A stretch of DNA of 64,000 nt from NCBI RefSeq assembly GCF_907165205.1, contig NC_058189.1, positions 57,748,270-57,812,269 on the forward strand. Reading direction: 5' to 3'. A program made the position numbers and the translations under genes. Below the pieces are notes generated by a model. That model was not told the DNA's origin. It did not search any database and saw nothing but the letters and a program-made list of their open reading frames with translations. This DNA comes from Coccinella septempunctata (taxonomy: Eukaryota; Arthropoda; Insecta; Coleoptera; Coccinellidae). How positions within the stretch are numbered: the first letter of the stretch is position 1; every line of letters begins with the position of its first letter. Shown here one piece after another: positions 49,101 through 57,900 of the stretch.

Positions 49101-49829
49101 CACAGCACATATTCTTAGTATATAACTACATATTGAAATCAAGGAAGGAAAGTCATGACAAGAGCACTAAAAAGTATATAATATAAATGTATATGCAATA
49201 CTTACTATTCTTGCTATGAAAAGGGTTTTGAAGGGATCAGCTGTTGAATTTTGTACATTATTTGGATCCCAAACAGCAATTTCTTGCTCTAATTTATAAG
49301 CAACCTGTTCAGCTCTTTCACGCCTTCGTCTTTCTAATCTTTCTTCTCTGGTCTCAACTCTGGTTGGCGGTGGTGTATCTTTGGGATCCTAGAAAAATTC
49401 ATATTAGCTTTAAATTTGAACAAACCTTAACCAAAACGTAGTGTTAGTGTTGTAGGAAACAAAGGAATATAGGAAATAGGAATGTGTTGAATTCTTAGAT
49501 CCAAGGAATATCACATAAGCGAATATTAAATGTGGTTGAATAAAACTATCAAAAATACAATTTCCTCGCCAAAATTAGAAATATTTTATTATTCAACTAA
49601 GATTATTTTCCTAATCAGCCGCCATTTGTAATTGGGCTTAGTTTGCAAGGTGCCAAATATTTTCAAGATGCCGCGGAAAACTTACCTCGAATAAATTGAG
49701 AAACTGTCCGACGCCTAAATATCCCCTGTTTTTCTTCTCATGTGGTAATTTGGCTGCGGGAGGAATATAAGGAATGGGATCTCGTGGAGCAAACAAGGCT
49801 AATAAGTTTGGTGGCAAATACTGAGTCAT
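43161..49829 (-). CDS. SNRNP70: U1 small nuclear ribonucleoprotein 70 kDa
   Basis: Exons 49686-49829, 49206-49388, 48881-48943, 47463-47544, 46485-46586, 46117-46336, 45499-45749 and 43161-43294 join in phase to 392 aa. The N-terminus MTQYLPPNLLALFAPRDPIP is the U1-70K signature that contacts U1-C and Sm proteins. The RRM has RNP2 TLFIARI and RNP1 KPRGYAFIEY, followed by DGRRVLVDVERARTVKGWLP and GGLGGTRRGG. The low-complexity RE/RS tail (RSRSRERRRRSRSRSPRR; RDRDRERKRRRSKSRDKDRD) ends in YEEGEAY. It binds stem-loop I of U1 snRNA and defines 5' splice sites. Introns 3 and 7 host H/ACA-like RNAs. Confidence 0.97.
43573..43702 (-). ncRNA. H/ACA-box snoRNA candidate, U1-70K intron 7 copy 1
   Basis: On the host strand: hairpin 1 has lower stem TCCTG/CAGGG, pocket strands tgttgttcac and gtatgtaaact, and upper stem GGAAAAA/TTTTTCT. 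The H box AAATCA (43639-43644) follows. Hairpin 2 has lower stem CTTTGTCT/AGACAGAG. ACA (43576-43578) lies three nt from the 3' end. At ~130 nt it is the canonical length. The pseudouridylation target was not identified. Confidence 0.75.
44278..44406 (-). ncRNA. H/ACA-box snoRNA candidate, U1-70K intron 7 copy 2
   Basis: Same fold as copy 1. The lower stem of hairpin 1 is CCCTG/CAGGG, where an A-to-G change on the + strand turns a G-U into a full pair. H and ACA boxes are retained (ACA at 44281-44283). One base is missing in the hinge-proximal part of hairpin 2. Confidence 0.73.
44991..45120 (-). ncRNA. H/ACA-box snoRNA candidate, U1-70K intron 7 copy 3
   Basis: Almost identical to copy 1 across all 130 nt, with both boxes and both pockets unchanged (ACA at 44994-44996), although the surrounding repeat unit differs. 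Confidence 0.75.
46636..46740. repeat. Short inverted-repeat element (MITE-like), U1-70K intron 5
   Basis: Perfect 18-bp terminal inverted repeats, AAAATCCCATATATTCAT (46636-46653) and its complement (46723-46740), enclose 69 bp. No coding capacity. Probably a miniature transposon or a stable hairpin. Confidence 0.6.
47940..48550 (-). mobile_element. Decayed non-LTR retrotransposon 3' part, U1-70K intron 3
   Basis: On the minus strand, 48161-47943 is open and encodes a C-terminal zinc motif region (ICRLYGSEAETAEHMVCKCP). Upstream, reading through stops, is RNase H sequence (VPGYCGVEGNEKVDELV...GPEPFCGYI) as in R1/Jockey-type elements. Frames are broken, and the target-site duplication was not resolved. 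It lies in host orientation. Confidence 0.75.
48660..48791 (-). ncRNA. H/ACA-box snoRNA candidate, diverged copy in U1-70K intron 3
   Basis: About 20% different from the intron-7 copies, but all stems are kept or improved: TCCTG/CAGGA, AGAAAAA/TTTTTCT (both now fully paired) and CTCTG/CAGAG. The H box AAATTA, ACA box (48663-48665) and pocket sequences are kept. This covariation is the best evidence that the family is a functional RNA. Confidence 0.75.
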
Positions 49830-50079
49830 TATAAATATTTTATAAATAACGAATTATCCAATAAAAGATTTCTGATTACATCAAAACTTCATATTGCTTG
49901 AACCTTAATTATAAAACAGAAATTTTTTTCATATCAACTACTCGCAGCAACCATTATGGTCACTCAAGTCAAGCCAACAGCTAGCCAAAGAAGCAAACCA
50001 TAGAAAAAGAACAGAATCAGAGCAGAGAGCATAGAAATACAGATTACATTCATTGAACTAGAGAACTTTCTTTAGTTCA
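49830..50079. promoter_or_regulatory. Divergent promoter region U1-70K / TAF1B unit
   Basis: Short region between the U1-70K start codon and the small ORF at 50080. The hairpin CATTGAACTA/TAGTTCAATG (50051-50082) resembles the one upstream of ARMT1 at 33589-33616. Confidence 0.4.
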
Positions 50080-50352
50080 ATGATTACATTACATTTGATT
50101 CAAAAAGCAAAGATTAGATCTTTGTTAAAAAGAATAAGAACAGCAATCGTTACTAGCACAATAATTTGGTCTATGACTAGCAAAGATTCCTCTTTGGTAC
50201 TAGATTTTAAAATTCGCGGCACTAAAATTCTAACCTATGTAGTTTTGCACGGACTGATTCACAATAAAATAAACAGAGATGAAAAATTTTCAGTGATAGA
50301 TATAAGATATAATGATGAAAATATTAGTATTGTTTATATTCGAGAACCATAA
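50080..50352 (+). CDS. Small hypothetical protein immediately upstream of TAF1B
   Basis: An ORF of 90 aa with a basic, possibly mitochondrial-like N-terminus (RSLLKRIRTAI) followed by a beta-rich segment (SLVLDFKIRGTKILTYVVLHG, split here as two runs; KFSVIDIRYND). I do not recognise a family. The stop is 46 nt before the TAF1B start codon, on the same strand. It could be an upstream ORF of the TAF1B mRNA, a bicistronic partner or a separate short gene. Composition looks coding, but there is no homology evidence. Confidence 0.4.
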   Translation: MITLHLIQKAKIRSLLKRIRTAIVTSTIIWSMTSKDSSLVLDFKIRGTKILTYVVLHGLIHNKINRDEKFSVIDIRYNDENISIVYIREP

Positions 50353-50400
50353 CAAATGTACTTGAACAAGAAACTTTCATACCCAGATTTGTTTTGAAAA

Positions 50401-52722
50401 ATGGAAGAAAACACTCAACCGTGTGATACATGTGGTGGTATAAATTTCGAATTGGTTTTTGGTTTCTACCATTGTTCGGAATGTCAGACTCGGAGACAAG
50501 ACATACAGGAGCTTGAGGAGGATGAGCATGATCAAAAATTACAAGGAATATTGAGCACCAAAACTGCTATCAAACAAGAAACCAAAATCTTGGAAAAAGT
50601 TAAATTAACAACCTGGGAATGCTATAATTATGTAATCAAAGGAATGACGGAAGAACTACTGATTTTAGGAGCTGATCTGCTGCTCAGAAGTGTAGTGAAA
50701 AAACTATGGTTTAAGTATTTATTGAAACTGGAAGTGATTAACTCTGAAAAACCTAAGCTACAAGCTGTCAACACAAAAATCGATGCAGAAATTGTTTATG
50801 GCATAAATCGAAAGAGAAAAAAGAAGAGAAAGTCATGTAAATCAAGTAATGCTGATTTGAGTTCATTTGGCTCGGTTAGTTCTATGAGGGAGTACTCGAA
50901 AAAAAAGAGACTTCTATTCAATTCTCAACATGATTACTCACTATCCAAGTCTGTTGATAATTCTATTTTGGATGAAACTGTGGAAAGTTTGAAAAATCAA
51001 TCTCAAAAATCAAGCCACTCATCCTTCCCATTAAAGTTCAATAAATATGCTAAAAAGGAGTTGAGGAGAAGACAGTCTAAAAGACACCTAAAAAAGCATT
51101 CTGAAGATTTTGAAAATAATCTGTCATGTCATCGGAATTCTTATAGTGAAGCATCAAAAAAGTATCAAAATAGTTCTCATTTGCTCTCAATTAATAAAAT
51201 ATATTCCATTCTTTATTTGGGCTTGCTACTGACAAAGTCAAAAATTCAATTAGCTGATATGCTTCGTTTCATAAGAGAAGGACATCTGAGTTTCAATAGT
51301 TTCAAGCATTTTTTTCCAGAAGAGGTGAGTGACAATTTTCTAACTCAAACAGCCCCAAGAAAATCTTGCCTCACAAGTGCTAGTTTAAGAGAATCCACAT
51401 TACACATGGCAAAATTTTTGGATGTTCTAGCTTATCTAGAAGTCCAAAACTTGGCTCTGTTAATAGAGAGATTTTGCAGCGAGTTGAATTTACCTCGTAT
51501 CATTGAAATAAGAGCTTTGAATTCTTTGGTTATCACTTTGCCAAAAATGAAAATTGATGAGAATACAAAAGTAATTCCCAATTATGAAGGAAGAGCTTTG
51601 AGTTTCATTCTTTTCCAGTTGAAAGTTTTTTTTTCAATTGATGGAAAAACTGAAAAATACCTTTCTGAGAATGCTTCTACTTTGAATAATGCTGATATGG
51701 AATTGAACATGTTTGATTTTATGAAATGGTTGCAATATATAGATTATCGCAAGCATGCCTTGAAAACAAATCATTTTCCTACTGAATTTTCTGAGAACAA
51801 GAAGTTCAAAAATTCTGGAGCGTTTGTCAAGTTTTTAATCAATAAAAATCCAGAGTATGAAAAAGATGACATTGATAATAAAACAAGTGTAAAAGGTCAA
51901 GATTGTAGACAACTCTTGATAAAACTCAAAGATCGTCAATCAAATATAGAAGATGCAATTTATTTCAAACCATCATTTACTCCTTCTAAGGATTATGTTA
52001 AAACTTTACTAGATGATTATTGTATCCATGGTGAGGAAGAAAAAAATATTCTGAAGAGGAGTTTTCAGGACTGTAACTTGGACTTCATATTAAATCCTTC
52101 AAAATACATCAATTTACTAGGAAAAGGAAAAAAAGTTGAAATAAAGTTAGGGGGTATTAATGAAAACATCAAGCAACATAAACTAATTAACATGGATACA
52201 GAACGTTCTAAAAAATTGAGAGAAGATAGAAAATTCAGTGTTGTACAGCTTCGAACCACTCAGAAACAGACTTTGGAGAAGAAAAAGTCATCTTCAAATT
52301 TGACTACCACAAAGGATGACTATATCAAAAAATTTCAGGAATACCACAGATTCTCATTAAGGTCGGAAGAAATAGAAAATCAATTGGGTTTTAGTGGTGG
52401 AAAATCAGGAAAAAAAAAATATGTGCACTTGGTTCCTTATGAGTGCTATTGGGTGAATACTCATTTTAATTTGGGACTTTTATCAAAAGATACTTTTGAA
52501 GAGCATTTGGGTACATATCCATATAATTTTCAATTTGTTTTGAAAGAGATGGCTCGGATAGGTGAACAGACAGAACAAGAATTATTAGAGGAATTTACAT
52601 TGACTGAAATATATTTGTTGTATGGAGAATCCTACCAAACTATTGGAAATGATAATATTGATACTATTCATAATGATGTCTTGATGAAGAAAATTGTTTC
52701 AAAAGCGGTCAACCATTGGTAA
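50401..52722 (+). CDS. TAF1B: TAF1B, RNA polymerase I SL1 subunit (Rrn7 type)
   Basis: A single exon of 773 aa. The N-terminal zinc ribbon is CDTCGG...YHCSEC (residues ~8-30), then the B-reader-like linker and a first cyclin-like fold (TTWECYNYVIKGMTEELL). A lysine-rich insertion spans ~140-240. A second cyclin fold region (INKIYSILYLGLLLTKSKIQ, LADMLRFIREGHL) and a C-terminal domain ending AVNHW follow. TAF1B is the TFIIB-like subunit of SL1/TIF-IB that recruits Pol I to the rDNA promoter. The absence of introns is unusual in this window, where most neighbours have several. Confidence 0.9.
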   Translation: MEENTQPCDTCGGINFELVFGFYHCSECQTRRQDIQELEEDEHDQKLQGILSTKTAIKQETKILEKVKLTTWECYNYVIKGMTEELLILGADLLLRSVVKKLWFKYLLKLEVINSEKPKLQAVNTKIDAEIVYGINRKRKKKRKSCKSSNADLSSFGSVSSMREYSKKKRLLFNSQHDYSLSKSVDNSILDETVESLKNQSQKSSHSSFPLKFNKYAKKELRRRQSKRHLKKHSEDFENNLSCHRNSYSEASKKYQNSSHLLSINKIYSILYLGLLLTKSKIQLADMLRFIREGHLSFNSFKHFFPEEVSDNFLTQTAPRKSCLTSASLRESTLHMAKFLDVLAYLEVQNLALLIERFCSELNLPRIIEIRALNSLVITLPKMKIDENTKVIPNYEGRALSFILFQLKVFFSIDGKTEKYLSENASTLNNADMELNMFDFMKWLQYIDYRKHALKTNHFPTEFSENKKFKNSGAFVKFLINKNPEYEKDDIDNKTSVKGQDCRQLLIKLKDRQSNIEDAIYFKPSFTPSKDYVKTLLDDYCIHGEEEKNILKRSFQDCNLDFILNPSKYINLLGKGKKVEIKLGGINENIKQHKLINMDTERSKKLREDRKFSVVQLRTTQKQTLEKKKSSSNLTTTKDDYIKKFQEYHRFSLRSEEIENQLGFSGGKSGKKKYVHLVPYECYWVNTHFNLGLLSKDTFEEHLGTYPYNFQFVLKEMARIGEQTEQELLEEFTLTEIYLLYGESYQTIGNDNIDTIHNDVLMKKIVSKAVNHW

Positions 52723-53057
52723 TTGCAGGTGATTCTTTACATTTTAATATAATGTAATACCCAATATTTGATTGTATAATTTAATTTTTTACATGACTCA
52801 TTAAATATACTTCTTTTTTTAATTGTATAATTCTTGAACTGTGATACCAACATAGACAACATACTTGTCTCTGCAACCTACCAAAGTCAAAGATTAACTT
52901 AACCTCTTTGGTGATACAGAGCAATCCGAACGCGGTTATTGTTTTTGTTTTTACTAACCTTAGATCGAAAAATTTTTTATGTTTTTAACGTTAGCCTTAC
53001 TTATACCTTAATAAAATTATATTTTTGAATTAGTTTGACTGAATTATCGAAACTATT

Positions 53058-56000
53058 ATGAGAATCAATAAAACCACAATTATTGGGATATTCAGTTGTA
53101 TGATTATTATATACATAATACATCGAAGAAAGTCTAGTCGAATAATTAACCTGAAAGAGGCCCTCAGTTTGGCCATATATGCTTCTCAAAGTGGAGGAAA
53201 TGTTATTCTTGAAAATAGAAATAACTTGATTATAAAAAATAAAGGGCTAACTAAAGAAGGCTTAGAAGACAAAGTAACCAGTGCAGATTATTTGTCACAT
53301 TGTATAATGGTTAAGACAATCAAACATCATTTTCCAAGTTTGAATGTAATATCTGAAGAGTCAGATACGTTATGTTCACCTAGTGATGAAATGGAGAAAT
53401 TTATCAAACATGATTCAAGTAACTTGGATTATGTAAAAGAGGAGTGGGTCAAAGCAGATGATTTAACAATTTGGATTGACCCTTTGGACGCAACTCATGA
53501 ATTTACAGGTTTCATTTACTCTATTATTGTATAGACTAGAAATAGAATCAGGATAATATAATGAAAATGATAATAACACATTCAACTTCAATTAACGGAT
53601 ACACTGAAATTGTTGTAATAAATCAGTTGCCAACAGCCACTAATTTTACTTTTGAATTTCAGAAAAATTGTATCAATATGTTACTACTATGGTGTGTATC
53701 GCTTTAAATGGTAAACCTATTATTGGAGTCATTCATAAGCCATTTGAGAATATCACTTCTTGGGCTTGGGTTGGGAAGTCTAGATCTGCTGATCTGGATA
53801 CTAATAAGAAGGTAAAAGTAACAGACTGATGAACTAAATCTGCAATTTTTTGAAATAGTTGAAGGGAAAGTACTTATATCTATACTTCATTCACTTTTAT
53901 TTTAGCAGTCGGTTGGCCATGGAAATTTGACACATTTCACTCTGTATAGTACGAAAATGTGGGGTTATTACGCTTGTCAAAACACTTTTGGGTTTTAAAT
54001 CAACGCTATGTTGCCCGTTCTACGTAAAAGTTTCTGTTATTACGTATTTAATCACAATGTCGAATCTCTTCGGAAAATATGTGACGAACATAATTGAACT
54101 TTATACAAACTGATTGAAGGCATACCAAATCCAGTTATTTGCATGGAAAATACAAGAGATCAGTATATCATAATATGCACCAGCTTGAGGAGAGTTAATG
54201 TTCGTTATCTTCTTTGGCTTACATCATTTGTAGATTTCAAAAATAATAACTCGAAGATGAAATGCATATGATGCCACAAAAATCATCTTGCATCAATGGA
54301 AGTAAAAGGAATTGAAGGAAGTTTCAAGTTAAGATGAACTTCACCTTTGAACAAAAATTTCACATGAATAAACAAGTAACAGGGCAACTTGCGCAAATTT
54401 GTGGCTATTCATCTTAATACATTGATGTAATAATAATAATTATAGGTATTTATTAGTACCTTAAGACATTTACATTGTATAGGACAAGTCAAATGAAAAA
54501 TAGAAAAATCCATTTTAAGGAACTTATTCTCCGATGACATTTATCGAAAATCGAAAGTAAACTTTTCGCATCAATTCACTCAAACATAAAATTCTCAAAT
54601 GCCACCACTTTTTTGGGTCTCCCAGTAGAAGGAAATTCTTTGTCATCCTCTTCCTTCACAATCTTTCTGATTGTGGAAATATCCAGCTGAAATATATGTC
54701 GTTTAGATTCAGATGAAACATTATATAAATTCTCTTACATTGAATATGTTCTCTACCGTCTGACGTATTGTGGATTTTTGAATATCAGGATATGACTATT
54801 TGAATGAGCGGACCTGAATTCTAAATAGCACTACCTGAAATCCTGTCTCTTTTTTCTATCACTTTCGGCATTTTCGTAATAAAAATTGATATTAGTTGTG
54901 GCAACGGCGTTATGACATTAATGACATTTCATGAGTGCCAACCTAACTTCGTTCTAGTTACAAAAACTTGAGAAAATTATTTCATGGCCAACCGACTGCT
55001 AAAATAAATTTGAATGAAGTATATATATAATTATATGAAACAACTAATCAAAATAATGCACCTAACATAGAGCCATATGTGTAAAATATAACTATCCTTA
55101 TCCAAACAGGAAATACATACCTGGTAATATTTTGACAGAATTGGACAATGAACAAATAATAAAAGAATGAAGATATTTATAATAATTTTAATAATGCTTT
55201 TAGTTGTAGTTAGAGAGAGAATGTGTGATAGAAACAATGAAATTGAGTTCCAATTACAAAACTTCCAATGATGATTTTTTTAAGGTTTATGGTGAAAATG
55301 TGAAGATTTCAATATCAAGATCTCATAGTGGAAAAATCAAGGAAATTCTAAATGAAAAACTTACGAATTATGAACTTATCGAAGCAGCAGGAGCTGGTAA
55401 GATAAAAGGGATTTAATCATTTTTATAAAATATTTGTGTTTCAATTATGAGAGGAAAATTAACTGAAATAATTTTCAAATCATTCAAATTTTTTTTAACT
55501 TAAGAAAACTGATTTCCAAATCCAATTGAAAAGGTACTGGAATTTGAAGCAACTTGTGTTTTTTTTTTCACAGATTTCCTATTATACAGGATGTTTCGAA
55601 ATCCAAAACTGTAATTTCAGTGTTATATTCCCAGAATAATTTTGAAAGTTTGAATTTTTTCTTACTTCTATAGTTTTTGACATATTTGGCTCAAATTTGA
55701 AAAATGCATTGATATTGAGGTTCTACATGATCTAACATGCCCAATAATTTTAAAAATCTATAGTGATATTTTCTGAGATTTTAGAGTGAGCTAGTAGGTA
55801 TATTCCAGAACTTTTCTTTTTTAGATATTTTTTTGTATTTATAATCGATTTTGAGAGAATTGCTGCTGAACAAAATAGGCTCTGCTTATATCAGAATCAA
55901 AAACTGTAGGTAATAATGCATATATCTCTTCTTTATTTTCAATAATTTTTATTTATAATTAAAGAAACATATTTTAACATCAATTTTTGCTTTGAAGTAA

Positions 56001-56346
56001 TACAACCCTCCACTCTGAAAATATGTTCCATTACTAATGTTAGCAGATCTATTTGTTTTGTTTTTTTTACAAATTACTAGATGTCAAATGTACTTATTAT
56101 TTATTTGATGTTTCAGGCTATAAGTCTCTGCAAGTAGCCTACAAAGAGGTGGATGCATACCTCCATATTACTGCTATTAAAAAATGGGATATCTGTGCCG
56201 GAAACGCAATTCTAGACGCACTTGGTGGAAAGATGACCGACAGAGAGCAGAGAAATATTGATTATTCTAAGAATTCTAATGTGATAAACGAAAACGGATT
56301 GATTGCAACTTTGAATAACCACGACAAATTTATAGGATTATTGTAG
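53058..56346 (+). CDS. BPNT2: Golgi-resident PAP phosphatase BPNT2 (IMPAD1)
   Basis: Exons 53058-53508, 53663-53811, 55285-55396 and 56117-56346 join to 313 aa. An N-terminal signal anchor (TTIIGIFSCMIIIYII) implies a type II Golgi membrane protein. The lithium-sensitive phosphatase motifs are complete: DKVTSADYLSH, ISEESD, WIDPLDATHEFT and WDICAGNAILDALGGKMT, with metal ligands in EE, DPLD and WD. It hydrolyses 3'-phosphoadenosine 5'-phosphate left by Golgi sulfotransferases. Intron 2 (53812-55284) is swollen by a TIR transposon. AATAAA (56347-56352) begins one base after the stop codon. Confidence 0.95.
53883..55021. mobile_element. TIR DNA transposon remnant, copy 2 (BPNT2 intron 2)
   Basis: Same terminal inverted repeats as 20206-21138. 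This longer copy keeps a central segment lost in copy 1. On the minus strand that segment encodes a helix-turn-helix-like piece (LDISTIRKIVKEEDDKEFPS, TGRPKKVVAFE) following a possible start MPKVIEKRDRISG, with intervening stops. It resembles the N-terminus of a cut-and-paste transposase. No catalytic DDE/D core is visible. Confidence 0.78.
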
Positions 56347-56720
56347 AATAAAGGTTTAAACAAATGGATATTTTATATAAACAAAAGGTTCTATAGAATT
56401 TGTTCAAGATCTACAGCATCATTCTGCGCTCCACACTATTGAGTTTCAATATTGATTGATGCAGCATTTGTTCTTGAAAAACTTAAAAAATCGTTTTTTT
56501 TCCAAAGATATTACACACATGTGTAATATCTTTGTTTTTTTCGGATTCGCAATTTGTGGCGGCACCTAGACAAAATTACTATAACTATTCGAGCTACAAG
56601 CATTTGCATCCAAAAATTAAAGAGATATCTCTTTGACAATATAATCTTTTATTTGATTGGTTGACCTTACGTCACGTTACATAATGTCAACATGATATAA
56701 CCTATAAAATTTTAAGGGCA
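56347..56720. other. Intergenic region BPNT2 / MPV17L2-like, with hairpin
   Basis: Contains a 13-bp-arm perfect hairpin CAAAGATATTACA/TGTAATATCTTTG with a 6-nt loop (56503-56534), flanked by T-runs. It also carries the presumed promoter of the next gene. Confidence 0.45.
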
Positions 56721-57293
56721 ATGCGTCCCAATTTAAGGCATTTTTTCAAAGCATTTGAATTCAAAAATATAAAAAACACTGCCATTAAAGCATTTTCGAG
56801 AAGGTATCTTTTTTACACCAATGTATTCATATCCTACACATTATCTGGAGCTGGAGACATCGTGGAGCAACAATATGAAATTACGAAAGGCACATCGGAC
56901 AATTTTGATTTGACGAGGACTAAAAATATGTCGATCTCTGGCGGATCTGCTGGAGCTTTGACTCACTTTTGGTATGTATATTTGGACAAAATTATACCTG
57001 GTACTTCCTTCCCTATAGTGATGAAAAAGTTAATACTGGATCAACTGATATGCTCGCCACTTGTAATTATAAATATGTTTATTGTAGTTGGGCTCTTGGA
57101 ACGAAAAACGGGTAAAGAGATTATTAATGAAATTAGAAGTAAATCTGTTACATTGTATATTGCTGAATGGATTGTTTGGCCACCAGCTCAGTTTATAAAT
57201 TTTTATTTAATCCCTGGTCGATTCAGAATATTATATGATAATATCATATCATTTGGATATGATATATACTATTCAAGTGTAAAGTACAGATGA
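56721..57293 (+). CDS. MPV17L2: Mpv17/PMP22 family protein, MPV17L2-like
   Basis: A single exon of 190 aa. The family signature at the C-terminus is WIVWPPAQFINFYLIPGRFR followed by YDIYYSSVKYR. Four hydrophobic segments are expected (around FYTNVFISYTLSGAGDIVEQ, THFWYVYLDKIIPG, LICSPLVIINMFIVVGLLE, and the WPPAQF helix). The basic, aromatic N-terminus could target mitochondria. MPV17L2 is an inner-membrane protein linked to mitoribosome assembly; the subfamily assignment rests on the C-terminus and is less certain than the family. Confidence 0.9.
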   Translation: MRPNLRHFFKAFEFKNIKNTAIKAFSRRYLFYTNVFISYTLSGAGDIVEQQYEITKGTSDNFDLTRTKNMSISGGSAGALTHFWYVYLDKIIPGTSFPIVMKKLILDQLICSPLVIINMFIVVGLLERKTGKEIINEIRSKSVTLYIAEWIVWPPAQFINFYLIPGRFRILYDNIISFGYDIYYSSVKYR

Positions 57294-57900
57294 TAGCTCA
57301 ATAATAAGTACCAGTTGCTTTGATGAAAGCAAAATTGTGTTCACTAAAACTTAACAACTGTGATAAAAATGTATTATATATGGGAATAAAAATTTTAGAC
57401 TTGATAATGTTAATGTAATCAAACCCAATTTTTTACCAGTTATAGCCAATCAACATCAAGTTTTTTGAATGATAGAACAGACTAAACAAAAACATTCTAA
57501 CCTTGAAGAGGTTGTAGTTTCTATAAAAATCACTGAAATAAGTTAGACTTAACACTAAGCCTGTCTTAAATTTTTTGATGCAAACAGGCACAAGCAGAAA
57601 ATTTCAGATTTTTTAAATTGGTTCAGTTATTCTGAAGTGCACATTTAATATTTTCAAACATCAGTTTCAAAATCACACATTTTATTATACAAAAATTTTT
57701 ACATAGTTAACTAGTAGATATAGAAAAACACAATAAACTTTTTTTTTTATCTTAACTCATAAAATATTTCAAACATTTTTTAAGCCACCACACTTAACAT
57801 AATGTTTTTCCTGTAAATATAGATTAAGGGTTATTTTAACTTTTTTCGTTAAGGATTTAAAAAATAGACTTACGTTTATGACTGAATAGAACTGGATATT
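57294..57900. other. Convergent intergenic region MPV17L2-like / ZNFX1
   Basis: About 600 bp with a poly(A) signal-like AATAAA near 57383 for the plus-strand gene. Nothing else was recognised. Confidence 0.35.
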
